From positions 117,859-181,858 of the forward strand of contig JBBIVJ010000002.1 of assembly GCA_037439785.1 (NCBI GenBank): DNA of 64,000 nucleotides, written 5' to 3'. Every line of letters starts with the position of its first letter. Within the stretch, counting starts at the first letter, position 1. The notes beneath the pieces were generated by a model that worked only from the letters and a program-made list of their open reading frames with translations, did no database searches and was not told where the DNA came from. This document shows, piece by piece, positions 32,822 to 41,737 of this stretch. The DNA is from DSVZ01 sp037439785. GTDB lineage: Bacteria > Verrucomicrobiota > Verrucomicrobiia > Limisphaerales > J093. The position numbers and the translations under genes were made by a program.

Positions 32822-35800
32822 GTGATTGCCTCCTTCAGCCCAACTGCTCGTGTCCGCATCGCCCCGCTTGTGCTGGGACTGCTGGTCCTTGGCGGCCCCC
32901 TCGTGGGCGCCGTGGCCCAGACCGTGCGCGTGACCGCCTACTCGCTCGAGGCCCGCACGTTCACGGTCGAGGTGACCGGCCGTGCGGAGGCGTATTACCT
33001 GCTGCGCCGCGGCCCGGTGGTGAATGCCATCCAGCAGGCGGTGGCGGTGCGCCCGGGTCAGGTCGGTTCGGTGAGCCTCCGGGATGAGGCCGCCCCGCCG
33101 GACGCCGGGTTTTACCGGGTCCAGGAGGTCCCCCGCAGCCGGCCGCTGGACGTGGACGGCGATGGCATGGACGATGTCTGGGAACTGGAGCGCGGCCCGC
33201 AACTGAACCCGCTGGACCCCACTGACGCCGCCCTGGACCCTGACGGGAACGGGCTGACCTTTTTGCAGGAATATCAGCGAGACCACAGCCCGGTGACGCG
33301 CATTGTGTCCACCTCCCCCGGTCGCCACGAGGCCGGCGTGGCGGTCACCCGCGAGACCATCCTGTATTTTGACCGTCCTCTGGCAGCGGACACGATGCTG
33401 GGTCCCACGAACCTCTTCGCCACCTTTGGCGGCCGCACCCTGCTGGGGCGGGTCGAGCTGTCCGGTGATCGCCGCAAGGCCACGCTCTTTTACCAGGAAA
33501 ACCTCCCCGCCAGCGCCCGCATCCGGGTGAGTTTCGACGCCACAGGCATCCGGGACGTCAACGGCCTGGAGGTGGACGCCGACGGCGACGGTCAGCCGGG
33601 TGGTGTGGCCCTGCTGGACTTCGACACCTTGAGTGTGACGCCGCTGCCGCAAACCGGCGTTGTCGGCCGGGTCTTTGCCAGCGAGCCGTTGCCCGGACCC
33701 GACGGCGGCTTCACCAACCGCCCCTTGCCGAATGTGACCATCACCGTGGACGGCGCGGAGGAGACCCTCCGCACGGTGACCGATGCCGAGGGTTTCTTCC
33801 ACCTCCTGCCCGCGCCGGCGGGGCGGTTTTTCGTGCATGTGGACGGCCGGACCGCGGTGGGCAGCGCCTGGCCACACGGCGCCTATTACCCCTTTGTGGG
33901 CAAGACCTGGGAGGCGGTGGCGGGGGTGACCAACAACCGGGCCAACGGCACCGGCGAAATCTTCCTGCCCCTGGTACCGGCCGGCGCCTTGCAGCCGGTC
34001 AGCCCCACCGATGAAACCCGTGTGACCTTCGCGGCGGAGACTCTGGACGAGCACCCCGAGCTGGAGGGAGTGGAAATCCGCGTCCCGCCCAACGCCCTGT
34101 TTGATGACAGCGGCGTTCGGGGCGGCCGCGTCGGCCTGGCGCCGGTGCCGCCCGATCGCCTGCCCGAGCCGCTGCCGCCGGGGCTGAACTTCCCCCTGGT
34201 CATCACCATCCAGACCGACGGCCCGATGAACTTCGACCGCCCGGTGCCGGTGCGCTTTCCCAACACCCCCAACCCCCGCACCGGCCAGCCGCTGCCGCCG
34301 GGCACCAAGAGCGCCCTCTGGAGCTTCAACCATGACACCGGCACGTGGGAGGTCGTGGGGCCGATGACTGTGACTGAGGACGGCCGGTTTGTGGAGACCG
34401 ACCCCGGGGTGGGCGTGCTCCAGCCCGGCTGGCACGGCCAGGACCCCGCCAGCCAGGGGGAGGGAGACCTCGCAGATTTCCGCAGCCTGCCCGACAACAC
34501 CGGCGACATCGTCTGGAATGCGATGAACGCCGGCTTCGGCTGGACGGGCGTGTTGTTCGACGTGGCGGCCATCGTGGCGGCAGAAAGTCCGGTGGGGAAG
34601 TTCTACTCCGGCCTGAACCTGGCGCTGGACATCGGCGGCTTCATCCTCAACCCCAGTTGGGCCAACGCGACCAAGGTCGGCCTGAGCACCGTGGCCCTGG
34701 CCCCCGGCGGCAGCACCATTATCAAAGGCGCCCAACTGGCCTCCGGGGCCTGGAGTCTTTACAGCGCCGCCGACGCCACCGGTCAGCTCGGCAACTCGAT
34801 CCAGCAGGCCAACCAAAACTTCAACCCCGGCGGCCCGCAGCAGCAGCAGTTGGCCTTGCACCGGGCCGATCAACGCGCCCTGAAGGCGGGCGCGGTGGCG
34901 GTCATCCCGCTGTACCGGGCGGCCGATTACTACCAGGGCCCCGAGCAGGACGCCGCCGTGGCGGCCCTGCTGAACGCCCTGACGCGCTTCAAGGCCGAGG
35001 CGGACCGGCAGCTTCCCCTCTACCTGGACTTCGCCGAACTGTGCGATCGGCTCATCGAACTCGCAGTGGCGGTCCTGGCCCAGGGGCCCACCCCCTGGCC
35101 GGCCGATCAAATCCAGGACTTCGCCCGCCTTGCCGAGCAGTGGCTGGACCGGCGCCAGGACCTTCTGGCCCGGCCGCCGTTGTGGGACCTGTACGTGGAG
35201 ACCGTCCTCCACCTGGGCCGCTTCCAGCGCTTGTATGACCTGAACCTGGCCCTGGTCTCGGTGGGTTCCGCCCGCGGCTTTGGTGACCCCCTCACCGTGC
35301 TCCTGAACGAGTTTGCCCGCCGCAACCCCATGACGCGTCCCACCTGGTACCGCCTCCTCGGACCTGACGGCACCGTCCGGGGCCGCGTCAACCCCGGCGA
35401 GCCGCTCCGCCTCATCACCCGCGCCGACCAGCCTTATCGCCTGGACCTCCTGAATCCCCAGGGCCTGACGGTGGCCAGCCGGCATTTTGTAAGCGGCCGG
35501 ACCGGCAGCCGCTTCGCCCTGACCCCCATCCTCACCCGGCCCGTGGACCGCACGCCCGACGCCGATGCCGACGGTCTGAGCGATTTCGCCGAAAGCATCG
35601 TGGGAACCCGGCCCGACCTCGCCGACACCGATGGCGACGGCGTCCGCGACGGGGCCGAAGTGCAGGCCGACACCAACCCGCTGGACAACCTGCCGGCCCT
35701 CACGGGCATCCTCGGCACGGTGCCGTTGCCGGGCGAGGCCATGGACGTCTGCCTGGAGGGCAACCGCGCCCTGGTAGCCCTCGGTTCCGCCGGCCTGGCG

Positions 35801-38476
35801 GTGGTGGACGTCAGCCGCGTGGACGCGCCCACCATCCTGGCGCGCGTGGACACGCCGGGCGACGCCCGCAACGCGGCCTGCGACCGCACCTGGGTGGCGG
35901 TGGCGGACGGCCCGGCCGGACTGGCCATCGTGAATCTCGAGGACCCTCCGGGGGCCTTCATCGCTCATCAACTGACCACCTCGCTCGGTTTTGTCCGCTG
36001 CGTGGCCGCCGCCGACGGCACCGCCTACGTGGGCACGGAGGCGGGCGAAGTAATCGCCGTCCATCTGGCCACCGGGGTGGTCCTGGGGCGCCAGGCCCTG
36101 GGCCGGGGGCCGGTGCACGACCTGGTCTTTTATCGTGACCGCCTGCTGGCGTTGACGGCGAGCACGCTGCTGGTGGTGGACCTGGCGGGGGACGAACTGG
36201 TGCCGCGGGCCGCGGTGGACGTGGCCCTCTTTGCCGAAGGAGTCACCGGCCGGCGGCGTGTCAGCGTGGACGGCCCGCTGGCCTACGTGACCAGCTACCC
36301 CGGCTATGCCGTCGTGGACCTTTCCGAGCCCGCCGCGCCGGTGCTTCTCGGCAACGCCGTCGAGCACGGCCCCAACTCCTTCAAGCAAATCGCGCCCACC
36401 GGCTCGGGGCTGGGCGTGGCGGCGGTGGGCATCAACCCGCGCAATGACGGCACCCACGACGTCTGGCTGTACGCCCTGGGCAACCCTGCCGAGCGCACGC
36501 GCTGGGTGGGGCAGTTTGAAACGCCCGGCGTGGCGCGCGCCCTGGCGCTGCACCGCGGCCTGGCCTTCGTGGCGGACGGCCCCGCCGGCCTGCAGACGCT
36601 CAATTATCTGGCCGCCGATCTGGGCAGCACCCCGCCCACCCTCCGCCTGGACGCCACCTTCCCGCTGGACCCGGCCCGGGTCGAGGGCGGCCGCTGGGTG
36701 GCCCTGCTGGCGGAGGCACGGGACGATGTGCAGGTGCGGGAGGTCGAGTTTTACCTCGACGGCCAACTGGCGGCCACCGACGGCAACTTCCCCTACGAAT
36801 ACCGCTTCCGCGCCCCGCCGCGCACGGCCGACAGGCCCCACTTCCTGGTCCGCGCCCGGGCCTTCGACACCGGCGGCAACGCCACCTGGAGCGAGGAACA
36901 GCGGGTCACGCTCCTGCCGGACCAGACCCCGCCCCGCGCCCGGCCCGGCTTTCCCGCGGCCAACGGGTTTGCCGCCTCGCCCGCCCGCATCAGTGTCATT
37001 TTCAACGAGCCCATCCAACCGGACACCCTCACCCCCGGCCGGTTGACCTTGCGGGACCTCGGCCCGGACCGTCAGGCCGGCACCGCGGATGACCAGGCCA
37101 TCGCCGGCGAGACGACCTACGATCCGGACTCGCGGCAGGGCGAACTGCGCTTCGCCGTCCCCGGCCGGGCCGGCCGCTATCAGGCCACGCTCGAACCCGG
37201 CGTGACCGACCTGGCCGGCAATGCCATGGCTACCCCCCTGGTCTGGGCCTTCGAGGTGGTCCTCGGCACCGACACCGACGGCGACGGGCTGCTCGATGAC
37301 TTCGAGACCGCCAGCGGTTTCAACCCCAACAACCCGGACGAAAACCGCAACGGCCTGTCCGATTCCCTGGACGACAGCGATTCCGACGGGCTCACCAACG
37401 GCGTGGAAATGATCCTCGGCCTGAACCCCCGCAACGCCCGCACCCTCGACGGCATCCCGGACGGCCAACTGGACCGGGACGGCGACTTCCTCGCCGACGC
37501 CCGCGAACTGGCCCCGGGCACGGACTGGCTGCACTGGGACACCGACGGCGACGGCTGGAACGACGAGATCGAGGTCGCCACCGGGGATGATCCGCTCCGG
37601 CCCAACGCCCACCTCCGCGGCCTCCGCAGCGCGGCCCAGACGGCCCACGTCCTGGCGCCGGCCGGCCCGCAGTTCCGCTCCGCGCAGGCCGACCTGCTCC
37701 GCCTCGGCGACCGCCTGGTCCTGCAGGCCAGCGGCCGGGCCGACGTGCTCCGGCTGGGCGGTCCCGATGCCCTGGGCCACTCCATCGTCCAGGCCGATCC
37801 GCCGGTGCGCGTGCGCCTGTTCGACCTCGACGCCGAGGACCTGTCCCCCCACGAACTGCCGCGGGCCGGGGCATTTGTCATCGAGGCGGAGGACTACAAC
37901 TTCGAGCGCGGCCAGCATCTGCCCGCGGCCGGTGTGATGCCCTACCTCGGCGGGGCCTACAGCAACCGCGTGGGCGTGATGGACGTGGACTACTTCAACC
38001 AGGATGCCGCCGATTCCCAAGCCTACCGGCCGTTGCCCGCCGGGCAGAACGTCAACCTGCTCGACAACCTCGCCGGCCGCCACGGCGCCGCCCGCCCCGG
38101 CTGGATGGTCGAACGCAACTGGCGCGTGGGCTTGGCCGCGGCCGGCGACTGGCTCCACTACACCCGCGCCATCCCACCGGGCGAGTACTACGTTTGGGCC
38201 GCCCTGTCGCACAACGGCCGGGGCGCGACCGACCTGCGCGGCGCGCTGGAGCGGGTCACCGGCGACCCCACCCAGCCCGGCGCCGGCACGGTGCCGCTGG
38301 GGGATTTCACGGCGGCGGGCACCGGGGGTTGGGGCGAAAACGCGCTGGTGCTCCTGCGGGCCGGCGGGCTGCCGGCCACGGTCGTCGTGGACCAACCCAC
38401 CACCACCCTCCGCTTCAATCTGGGCAGCGGCGACCTCGACTGGCTCGTCCTGGTGCCCGTGACTTCTGTCCCCTGA
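32822..38476 (+). CDS. Giant secreted multidomain protein with Ca-binding, LVIVD and CBM-like domains
   Basis: An 1,884-residue surface or secreted protein. A GTG start is followed by signal peptide APLVLGLLVLGGPLVGAVAQ. Domains in order: thrombospondin-3-like calcium motifs (DVDGDGMDDVWELE, about 110); an SbsA-type Ig domain with FDRPLAADTM; a carboxypeptidase-regulatory-like domain (VTITVDGAEETLRTVTDAEG); a helical middle part; LVIVD beta-propeller repeats (about 975-1270, e.g. GLAVVDVSRVDAP); a second Ig domain with VIFNEPIQPDTLTPGRLTLR (about 1390); more DTDGDG motifs (about 1484-1575); and a CBM6-like end (FVIEAEDYNF, about 1685). No PEP-CTERM or other sorting tail is visible. The Gly-rich gene follows after 28 bases. 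Likely an adhesin or sugar-binding scaffold; function unproven. Confidence 0.85.
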   Translation: MIASFSPTARVRIAPLVLGLLVLGGPLVGAVAQTVRVTAYSLEARTFTVEVTGRAEAYYLLRRGPVVNAIQQAVAVRPGQVGSVSLRDEAAPPDAGFYRVQEVPRSRPLDVDGDGMDDVWELERGPQLNPLDPTDAALDPDGNGLTFLQEYQRDHSPVTRIVSTSPGRHEAGVAVTRETILYFDRPLAADTMLGPTNLFATFGGRTLLGRVELSGDRRKATLFYQENLPASARIRVSFDATGIRDVNGLEVDADGDGQPGGVALLDFDTLSVTPLPQTGVVGRVFASEPLPGPDGGFTNRPLPNVTITVDGAEETLRTVTDAEGFFHLLPAPAGRFFVHVDGRTAVGSAWPHGAYYPFVGKTWEAVAGVTNNRANGTGEIFLPLVPAGALQPVSPTDETRVTFAAETLDEHPELEGVEIRVPPNALFDDSGVRGGRVGLAPVPPDRLPEPLPPGLNFPLVITIQTDGPMNFDRPVPVRFPNTPNPRTGQPLPPGTKSALWSFNHDTGTWEVVGPMTVTEDGRFVETDPGVGVLQPGWHGQDPASQGEGDLADFRSLPDNTGDIVWNAMNAGFGWTGVLFDVAAIVAAESPVGKFYSGLNLALDIGGFILNPSWANATKVGLSTVALAPGGSTIIKGAQLASGAWSLYSAADATGQLGNSIQQANQNFNPGGPQQQQLALHRADQRALKAGAVAVIPLYRAADYYQGPEQDAAVAALLNALTRFKAEADRQLPLYLDFAELCDRLIELAVAVLAQGPTPWPADQIQDFARLAEQWLDRRQDLLARPPLWDLYVETVLHLGRFQRLYDLNLALVSVGSARGFGDPLTVLLNEFARRNPMTRPTWYRLLGPDGTVRGRVNPGEPLRLITRADQPYRLDLLNPQGLTVASRHFVSGRTGSRFALTPILTRPVDRTPDADADGLSDFAESIVGTRPDLADTDGDGVRDGAEVQADTNPLDNLPALTGILGTVPLPGEAMDVCLEGNRALVALGSAGLAVVDVSRVDAPTILARVDTPGDARNAACDRTWVAVADGPAGLAIVNLEDPPGAFIAHQLTTSLGFVRCVAAADGTAYVGTEAGEVIAVHLATGVVLGRQALGRGPVHDLVFYRDRLLALTASTLLVVDLAGDELVPRAAVDVALFAEGVTGRRRVSVDGPLAYVTSYPGYAVVDLSEPAAPVLLGNAVEHGPNSFKQIAPTGSGLGVAAVGINPRNDGTHDVWLYALGNPAERTRWVGQFETPGVARALALHRGLAFVADGPAGLQTLNYLAADLGSTPPTLRLDATFPLDPARVEGGRWVALLAEARDDVQVREVEFYLDGQLAATDGNFPYEYRFRAPPRTADRPHFLVRARAFDTGGNATWSEEQRVTLLPDQTPPRARPGFPAANGFAASPARISVIFNEPIQPDTLTPGRLTLRDLGPDRQAGTADDQAIAGETTYDPDSRQGELRFAVPGRAGRYQATLEPGVTDLAGNAMATPLVWAFEVVLGTDTDGDGLLDDFETASGFNPNNPDENRNGLSDSLDDSDSDGLTNGVEMILGLNPRNARTLDGIPDGQLDRDGDFLADARELAPGTDWLHWDTDGDGWNDEIEVATGDDPLRPNAHLRGLRSAAQTAHVLAPAGPQFRSAQADLLRLGDRLVLQASGRADVLRLGGPDALGHSIVQADPPVRVRLFDLDAEDLSPHELPRAGAFVIEAEDYNFERGQHLPAAGVMPYLGGAYSNRVGVMDVDYFNQDAADSQAYRPLPAGQNVNLLDNLAGRHGAARPGWMVERNWRVGLAAAGDWLHYTRAIPPGEYYVWAALSHNGRGATDLRGALERVTGDPTQPGAGTVPLGDFTAAGTGGWGENALVLLRAGGLPATVVVDQPTTTLRFNLGSGDLDWLVLVPVTSVP

Positions 38477-38504
38477 ACCTCCCTTTCCGCAACCCCTGAC
38501 CTCC

Positions 38505-39707
38505 ATGAAACTCCGCACTGAATCCCTGACCCCCCTCCGCCCGCTGGCCGTGGGGATGCTTGGTCTGTTCACCCTTGCCGCCGCGACCAGGGCGCAGAAC
38601 GTCAACTTCGACTCCGGCTCGACCGGCGCACTCGGCGACGTGGTAATCACCAACGACACCACCCTCGCCTTGCCCGCCGACGGCATCCTGCACTACAAGA
38701 GCTTCACCCTGCTCAACGGCGCCGTGCTCCGGTTCATCAGGAACGCGCACAACACCCCGGTGTACCTGCTCTCCCAGGGTGATGTGGAAATCCAGGGGCG
38801 CATCATCGTCAACGGCGGCGGCAGTGGGGGGCAATTCGGACCGGGTCTGGGCGGCCCGGGCGGTTTTGATGGAGGGAAGCCGGGATTTGCCGACGTGCCT
38901 CCCGGCGATGGCCAGGGGCCGGGCGGCGGCCGCGCCGGGAGTGCCGACGGAGCCGGGCAGCCGGGCAGTGCCGGGTCGGGAGTCTTCCTTCAGCCCTGGG
39001 GTATTGGAACCACCAACTCCGGCAAAGTGTATGGCAATGCCGCCCTGATTCCCTTGATCGGCGGCTCCGGAGGAGGTGGCGCACCCGGGGCCGGGGGCGC
39101 GGGAGGCGGCGGCGCCATCCTCATCGCCTCGAACACCCGCATCAACATGCCGGACAACGGCAACCATTACATTGACGCCTCGGGGGGCGAGTGGGGGACC
39201 CTCGGCGCGTACAACGGCGGCAGTGGCGGGGCCATCAAACTGGTCGCCCCGCGCATCTCGGTCGCGAGGCTGTGGGTGTACAACCGCAATGGCACCGCTT
39301 CGCCGGGGCGCATCCGACTCGACGCCGTGGATTACACCGGCTCGAACTTCGGCCGCATCCAGCCGCCCCAGGCCCTGAGCTACGGCTCGATGCTGGCGAC
39401 CGGTCTCGAGGCCAACATGCCCCGGCTGGAGATCGTCAGTGTGGCCGGCCGGGCGCTCCCCACCAACGCCCTGGCCAGCGGGTTCATCCTGTTGCCACCC
39501 GGCAGCGCGGGGGACCAAGAGGTGGTGCTGCGCGCCCGCAACTTCGGCACCCGGGTGCCGGTAAGCGTGGTCGTTGCCCCCGACAACGGCTCGACGGTCA
39601 CCGTGCCGGCCGTCATTGACAACACCACCCAGAACCCGGCCACCCAGACCGTCACCGTGCCCATCCCCGCCAACACCCCGGTCAAAATCCACGCCTGGAC
39701 GCAATAG
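38505..39707 (+). CDS. Secreted glycine-rich protein
   Basis: A 400-residue protein with signal peptide VGMLGLFTLAAATRAQ. A beta-rich N-terminal part (DTTLALPADGILHYKSFTLL, FIRNAHNTPVYLLSQGDVEI) is followed by a glycine-rich middle (GGSGGQFGPGLGGPGGFDGG, GGSGGGGAPGAGGAGGGGAI) and a beta-sandwich-like end (VSVVVAPDNGSTVTVPAVID). The pattern 'hidden in G-rich strands followed by LIAS/IKLVAP' recurs in beta-helix surface proteins. It begins 28 bases after the giant secreted protein and is probably coexpressed with it. No enzyme signature and no sorting signal were seen. Confidence 0.75.
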   Translation: MKLRTESLTPLRPLAVGMLGLFTLAAATRAQNVNFDSGSTGALGDVVITNDTTLALPADGILHYKSFTLLNGAVLRFIRNAHNTPVYLLSQGDVEIQGRIIVNGGGSGGQFGPGLGGPGGFDGGKPGFADVPPGDGQGPGGGRAGSADGAGQPGSAGSGVFLQPWGIGTTNSGKVYGNAALIPLIGGSGGGGAPGAGGAGGGGAILIASNTRINMPDNGNHYIDASGGEWGTLGAYNGGSGGAIKLVAPRISVARLWVYNRNGTASPGRIRLDAVDYTGSNFGRIQPPQALSYGSMLATGLEANMPRLEIVSVAGRALPTNALASGFILLPPGSAGDQEVVLRARNFGTRVPVSVVVAPDNGSTVTVPAVIDNTTQNPATQTVTVPIPANTPVKIHAWTQ

Positions 39708-39750
39708 CGGACCGGTGTGGACGGGACCACGCCGGCCGGCCAAGTCCGCC

Positions 39751-39785
39751 AGCCGAAGGCCTGAGACCGAAGTCCGAAGTCTGAA
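39751..39785. repeat. Degenerate heptamer array (GNCYGAA-type x5)
   Basis: Units AGCCGAA, GGCCTGA, GACCGAA, GTCCGAA, GTCTGAA. Confidence 0.75.
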
Positions 39786-39943
39786 GTTTTGGGAAGTTGG
39801 CAATCAGGAAGCCAGGAAGAGGGCGCAGGGAGAGATTGTGTTTGTGGGCCAGCTTGCCTCATGCACTCTTCAACTCTTCAACCTGTTCACTGCCCGGGCC
39901 ATTGCCGGGTCTCGGTCGGGGCAGATGCCGAATGTCCGCGGTC

Positions 39944-39971
39944 GCCGCGGTGAAGCGGCGGACCGTCCGCC
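39944..39971 (+). repeat. 28-base GCCGCGG/GTCCGC element, copy A
   Basis: GCCGCGGTGAAGCGGCGGAC then CGTCCGCC; 25 of 28 positions match the copy at 42080-42107. The centre GCGGAC-N-GTCCGC is a palindrome. Confidence 0.7.
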
Positions 39972-40033
39972 CACCAGACAAGATTCGAAATCCGTCATCC
40001 GAAGCGGCCGGCGCTTCCCCAAGTGCCAGAGGA

Positions 40034-40084
40034 CTGGCGCCTGTCTGCGTGCGCCGCACAGGCAGGCACTCCACAAGCTGGCGC
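40034..40084 (+). repeat. 51-base dispersed repeat, copy B
   Basis: Starts CTGGCGCCTGTCTGCGTGCG and ends CTCCACAAGCTGGCGC. It matches 24857-24907 at 49 of 51 positions in the opposite orientation. Confidence 0.85.
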
Positions 40085-40112
40085 CCGTGGCGGGGCGGTG
40101 CTACCGCGCGGC

Positions 40113-40145
40113 AGCGTCTTGGAGTGCGGCAGTCCCCTGCCGCTT
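40113..40145 (+). repeat. 33-base GCGGCAG palindrome repeat, copy B
   Basis: GCGGCAG-TCCC-CTGCCGC with the same flanks as 32461-32493. A short T run (40144-40148) follows, so this copy could also terminate transcription weakly. Confidence 0.8.
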
Positions 40146-40260
40146 TTTCGGGTCATGGGCAGCAGGGACTGCGAGGACGCGGTCCCTCCCAGACCAAACG
40201 TGGCCCCTCCCCGTGAGGTCGCGGGAGGGTTGGCGTCCTCGCCGATGCAGTCTGCTCAGT

Positions 40261-41703
40261 TCAGGGGCGCCGCAGCCGAAACCACACCGCCCGCTCGTTG
40301 GGCGCGGTGCGGTAGCGGCCGGGGGTCGGTTCTCCCGAGCCCGGCGGCGGTGCGTGCCAGCCCAGCTCCGGGCGCAGCGGCAGGAACTGTTCCAAGGACC
40401 AGCCTCCGTTGTCCGCCGGCCAGGTTACTTCGATCTCCTCCTGGACTCGCTGAATTTCGAGGCGCGGGGGCTTGGTTTCCTGCGGCGTCCAGGGCAGCGC
40501 CACGGCCACCACCTGACCGCGAGCGTTGCGGGCGTAGAGCACCCCTTTGGAAAAGGAGGGCGGTGTCCAGGCGCGGCCTTCGGGGAGGATTTGGGCCCGG
40601 GCCAACTCCCGGTAGCCGGTGGGGTCCGGCTGCACCAGTCGCAGGCGGCCCTGGCCTTCGAGCAACAACAGGCAACCGCCGGCGGCGATGACCGACCCCG
40701 GCGGCACCTCTTCCTGCCGCCATCGAATGGCACCCGTGCTCAGGTCGGTGCAGACGTACGCCCCCGCCTTTTCCGCGTCCCCCACGTAGGTGTAAAGGTG
40801 TCCCTCCCACACCACGCCCGGACTGAGGTGCGTGGACAGGCCGGGGCTTTGCCACCGGACCGTGGGCCCGGCCGCGTCGAAGCGGAGCAATTCCGCGGTG
40901 CGCTGGTAACCGGTGAGCAGGACTCCGTCGCCCACCGGCAAGGGGTCCGGGCAGTTCATGTCGTAGCGGGTGAACCAGCGTTTGCTCCAGAGCAGGCGGC
41001 CGTCATCCTGCGCCACGCCCACCGCTTCCCGATGCGCCAGCAGCGCCAGGGCGGGCGTGCCGCGGTGCACGTGGGGTACGCAGGCCGAGTAACCGTTCAG
41101 ACCATTGGTATTGGCCCAAACCAGGGTCCCGTCCCGTTTGTCCAGCGCCAGGCCGCGGCCGCCGGCGTTCAGGTACAACCGTTCGCCCAGCACCAGGGGA
41201 GCACTGGCCAGCCCCCACGAGGGCAGGGCGATGCCGGGGTCCTGGGTCAGACGCCGGGACCAGACCGGCACGCCGCTGGTCGCCTCGAAGCAATACAGGT
41301 CGCCCCACTTGCTCAGGGTGTAGAGACGGTCGCCCTCCAGGGTGGGCATCGCACCCGGGCCGCCCTCGTACAAGTTTGGGTCCAGCCGGGCCGGGTAGCG
41401 GAATTGCCACAAGGTTTGACCGGTGGCGGCGTCCAGGGCGGTGACCACGTCCCAGTCATTGGAATTGCCGAGGGTGAAAACCCGTCCGCCGCCGACCGCC
41501 AGGCCGGAGAACCCGGTATGCACGGCCGCCCGCCAGAGCACCTGCGGGCCTTGCGCGGGGTTCCAGGCCGAGAGCGTGCCCGCTTCGGCCGAAATGCCGT
41601 TGCCCGCCGGGCCGCGCCATTTCGGCCAGTCGGCCGCCACGTCCGGGAGCAGGTACCCCAACCCGCTGCTCAACACCCCCAGCCACCTGCACGAGACCCG
41701 CAT
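40261..41703 (-). CDS. Exported PQQ-type beta-propeller protein
   Basis: A 480-residue protein with a short N-terminal hydrophobic segment and repeated propeller blades: DWDVVTALDAATGQTLWQFR, DLYCFEATSGVPVWSRRL, RGLALDKRDGTLVWANTN and AYVCTDLSTGAIRW. The mature start DWPKWRGPAGNGIS is typical of PQQ-like outer-membrane or periplasmic propellers in this phylum. The last 60 residues (IEVTWPADNGGWSLEQ, then AVWFRLRRP) form a small beta domain common at the C-terminus of verrucomicrobial secreted proteins. It lacks recognisable quinoprotein catalytic residues, so binding or scaffolding is more likely than dehydrogenase activity. Confidence 0.87.
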   Translation of the reverse strand: MRVSCRWLGVLSSGLGYLLPDVAADWPKWRGPAGNGISAEAGTLSAWNPAQGPQVLWRAAVHTGFSGLAVGGGRVFTLGNSNDWDVVTALDAATGQTLWQFRYPARLDPNLYEGGPGAMPTLEGDRLYTLSKWGDLYCFEATSGVPVWSRRLTQDPGIALPSWGLASAPLVLGERLYLNAGGRGLALDKRDGTLVWANTNGLNGYSACVPHVHRGTPALALLAHREAVGVAQDDGRLLWSKRWFTRYDMNCPDPLPVGDGVLLTGYQRTAELLRFDAAGPTVRWQSPGLSTHLSPGVVWEGHLYTYVGDAEKAGAYVCTDLSTGAIRWRQEEVPPGSVIAAGGCLLLLEGQGRLRLVQPDPTGYRELARAQILPEGRAWTPPSFSKGVLYARNARGQVVAVALPWTPQETKPPRLEIQRVQEEIEVTWPADNGGWSLEQFLPLRPELGWHAPPPGSGEPTPGRYRTAPNERAVWFRLRRP

Positions 41704-41737
41704 GCCGCTAAACTGGGCGGCCGCCGCCGCACGTCAA
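41704..41737 (-). promoter_or_regulatory. Putative promoter of the PQQ-propeller gene
   Basis: Minus strand: TTGACG (41737-41732), a 16-base spacer, CAGTTT (41715-41710), then 6 bases to the ATG. Confidence 0.45.

Larger units (their letters stand above)
39708..40260. other. 553-base gap rich in dispersed repeats
   Basis: Contains a heptamer array (39751-39785), a GCGGAC/GTCCGC element (39944-39971), the 51-base repeat (40034-40084), and the GCGGCAG palindrome (40113-40145). Short plus-strand readings through it (for example RLSACAAQAGTP) arise from the repeat and also appear on the minus strand near 24880, so they are not treated as genes. Confidence 0.75.

Noticed and set aside
32234..38686. 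A 2,150-codon open frame on the minus strand opposite the kinase end and the giant secreted protein
   Set aside because: It has no recognisable domains, is rich in Gly/Val/His/Gln as expected of the antisense of a high-GC gene, and covers real domains on the plus strand.
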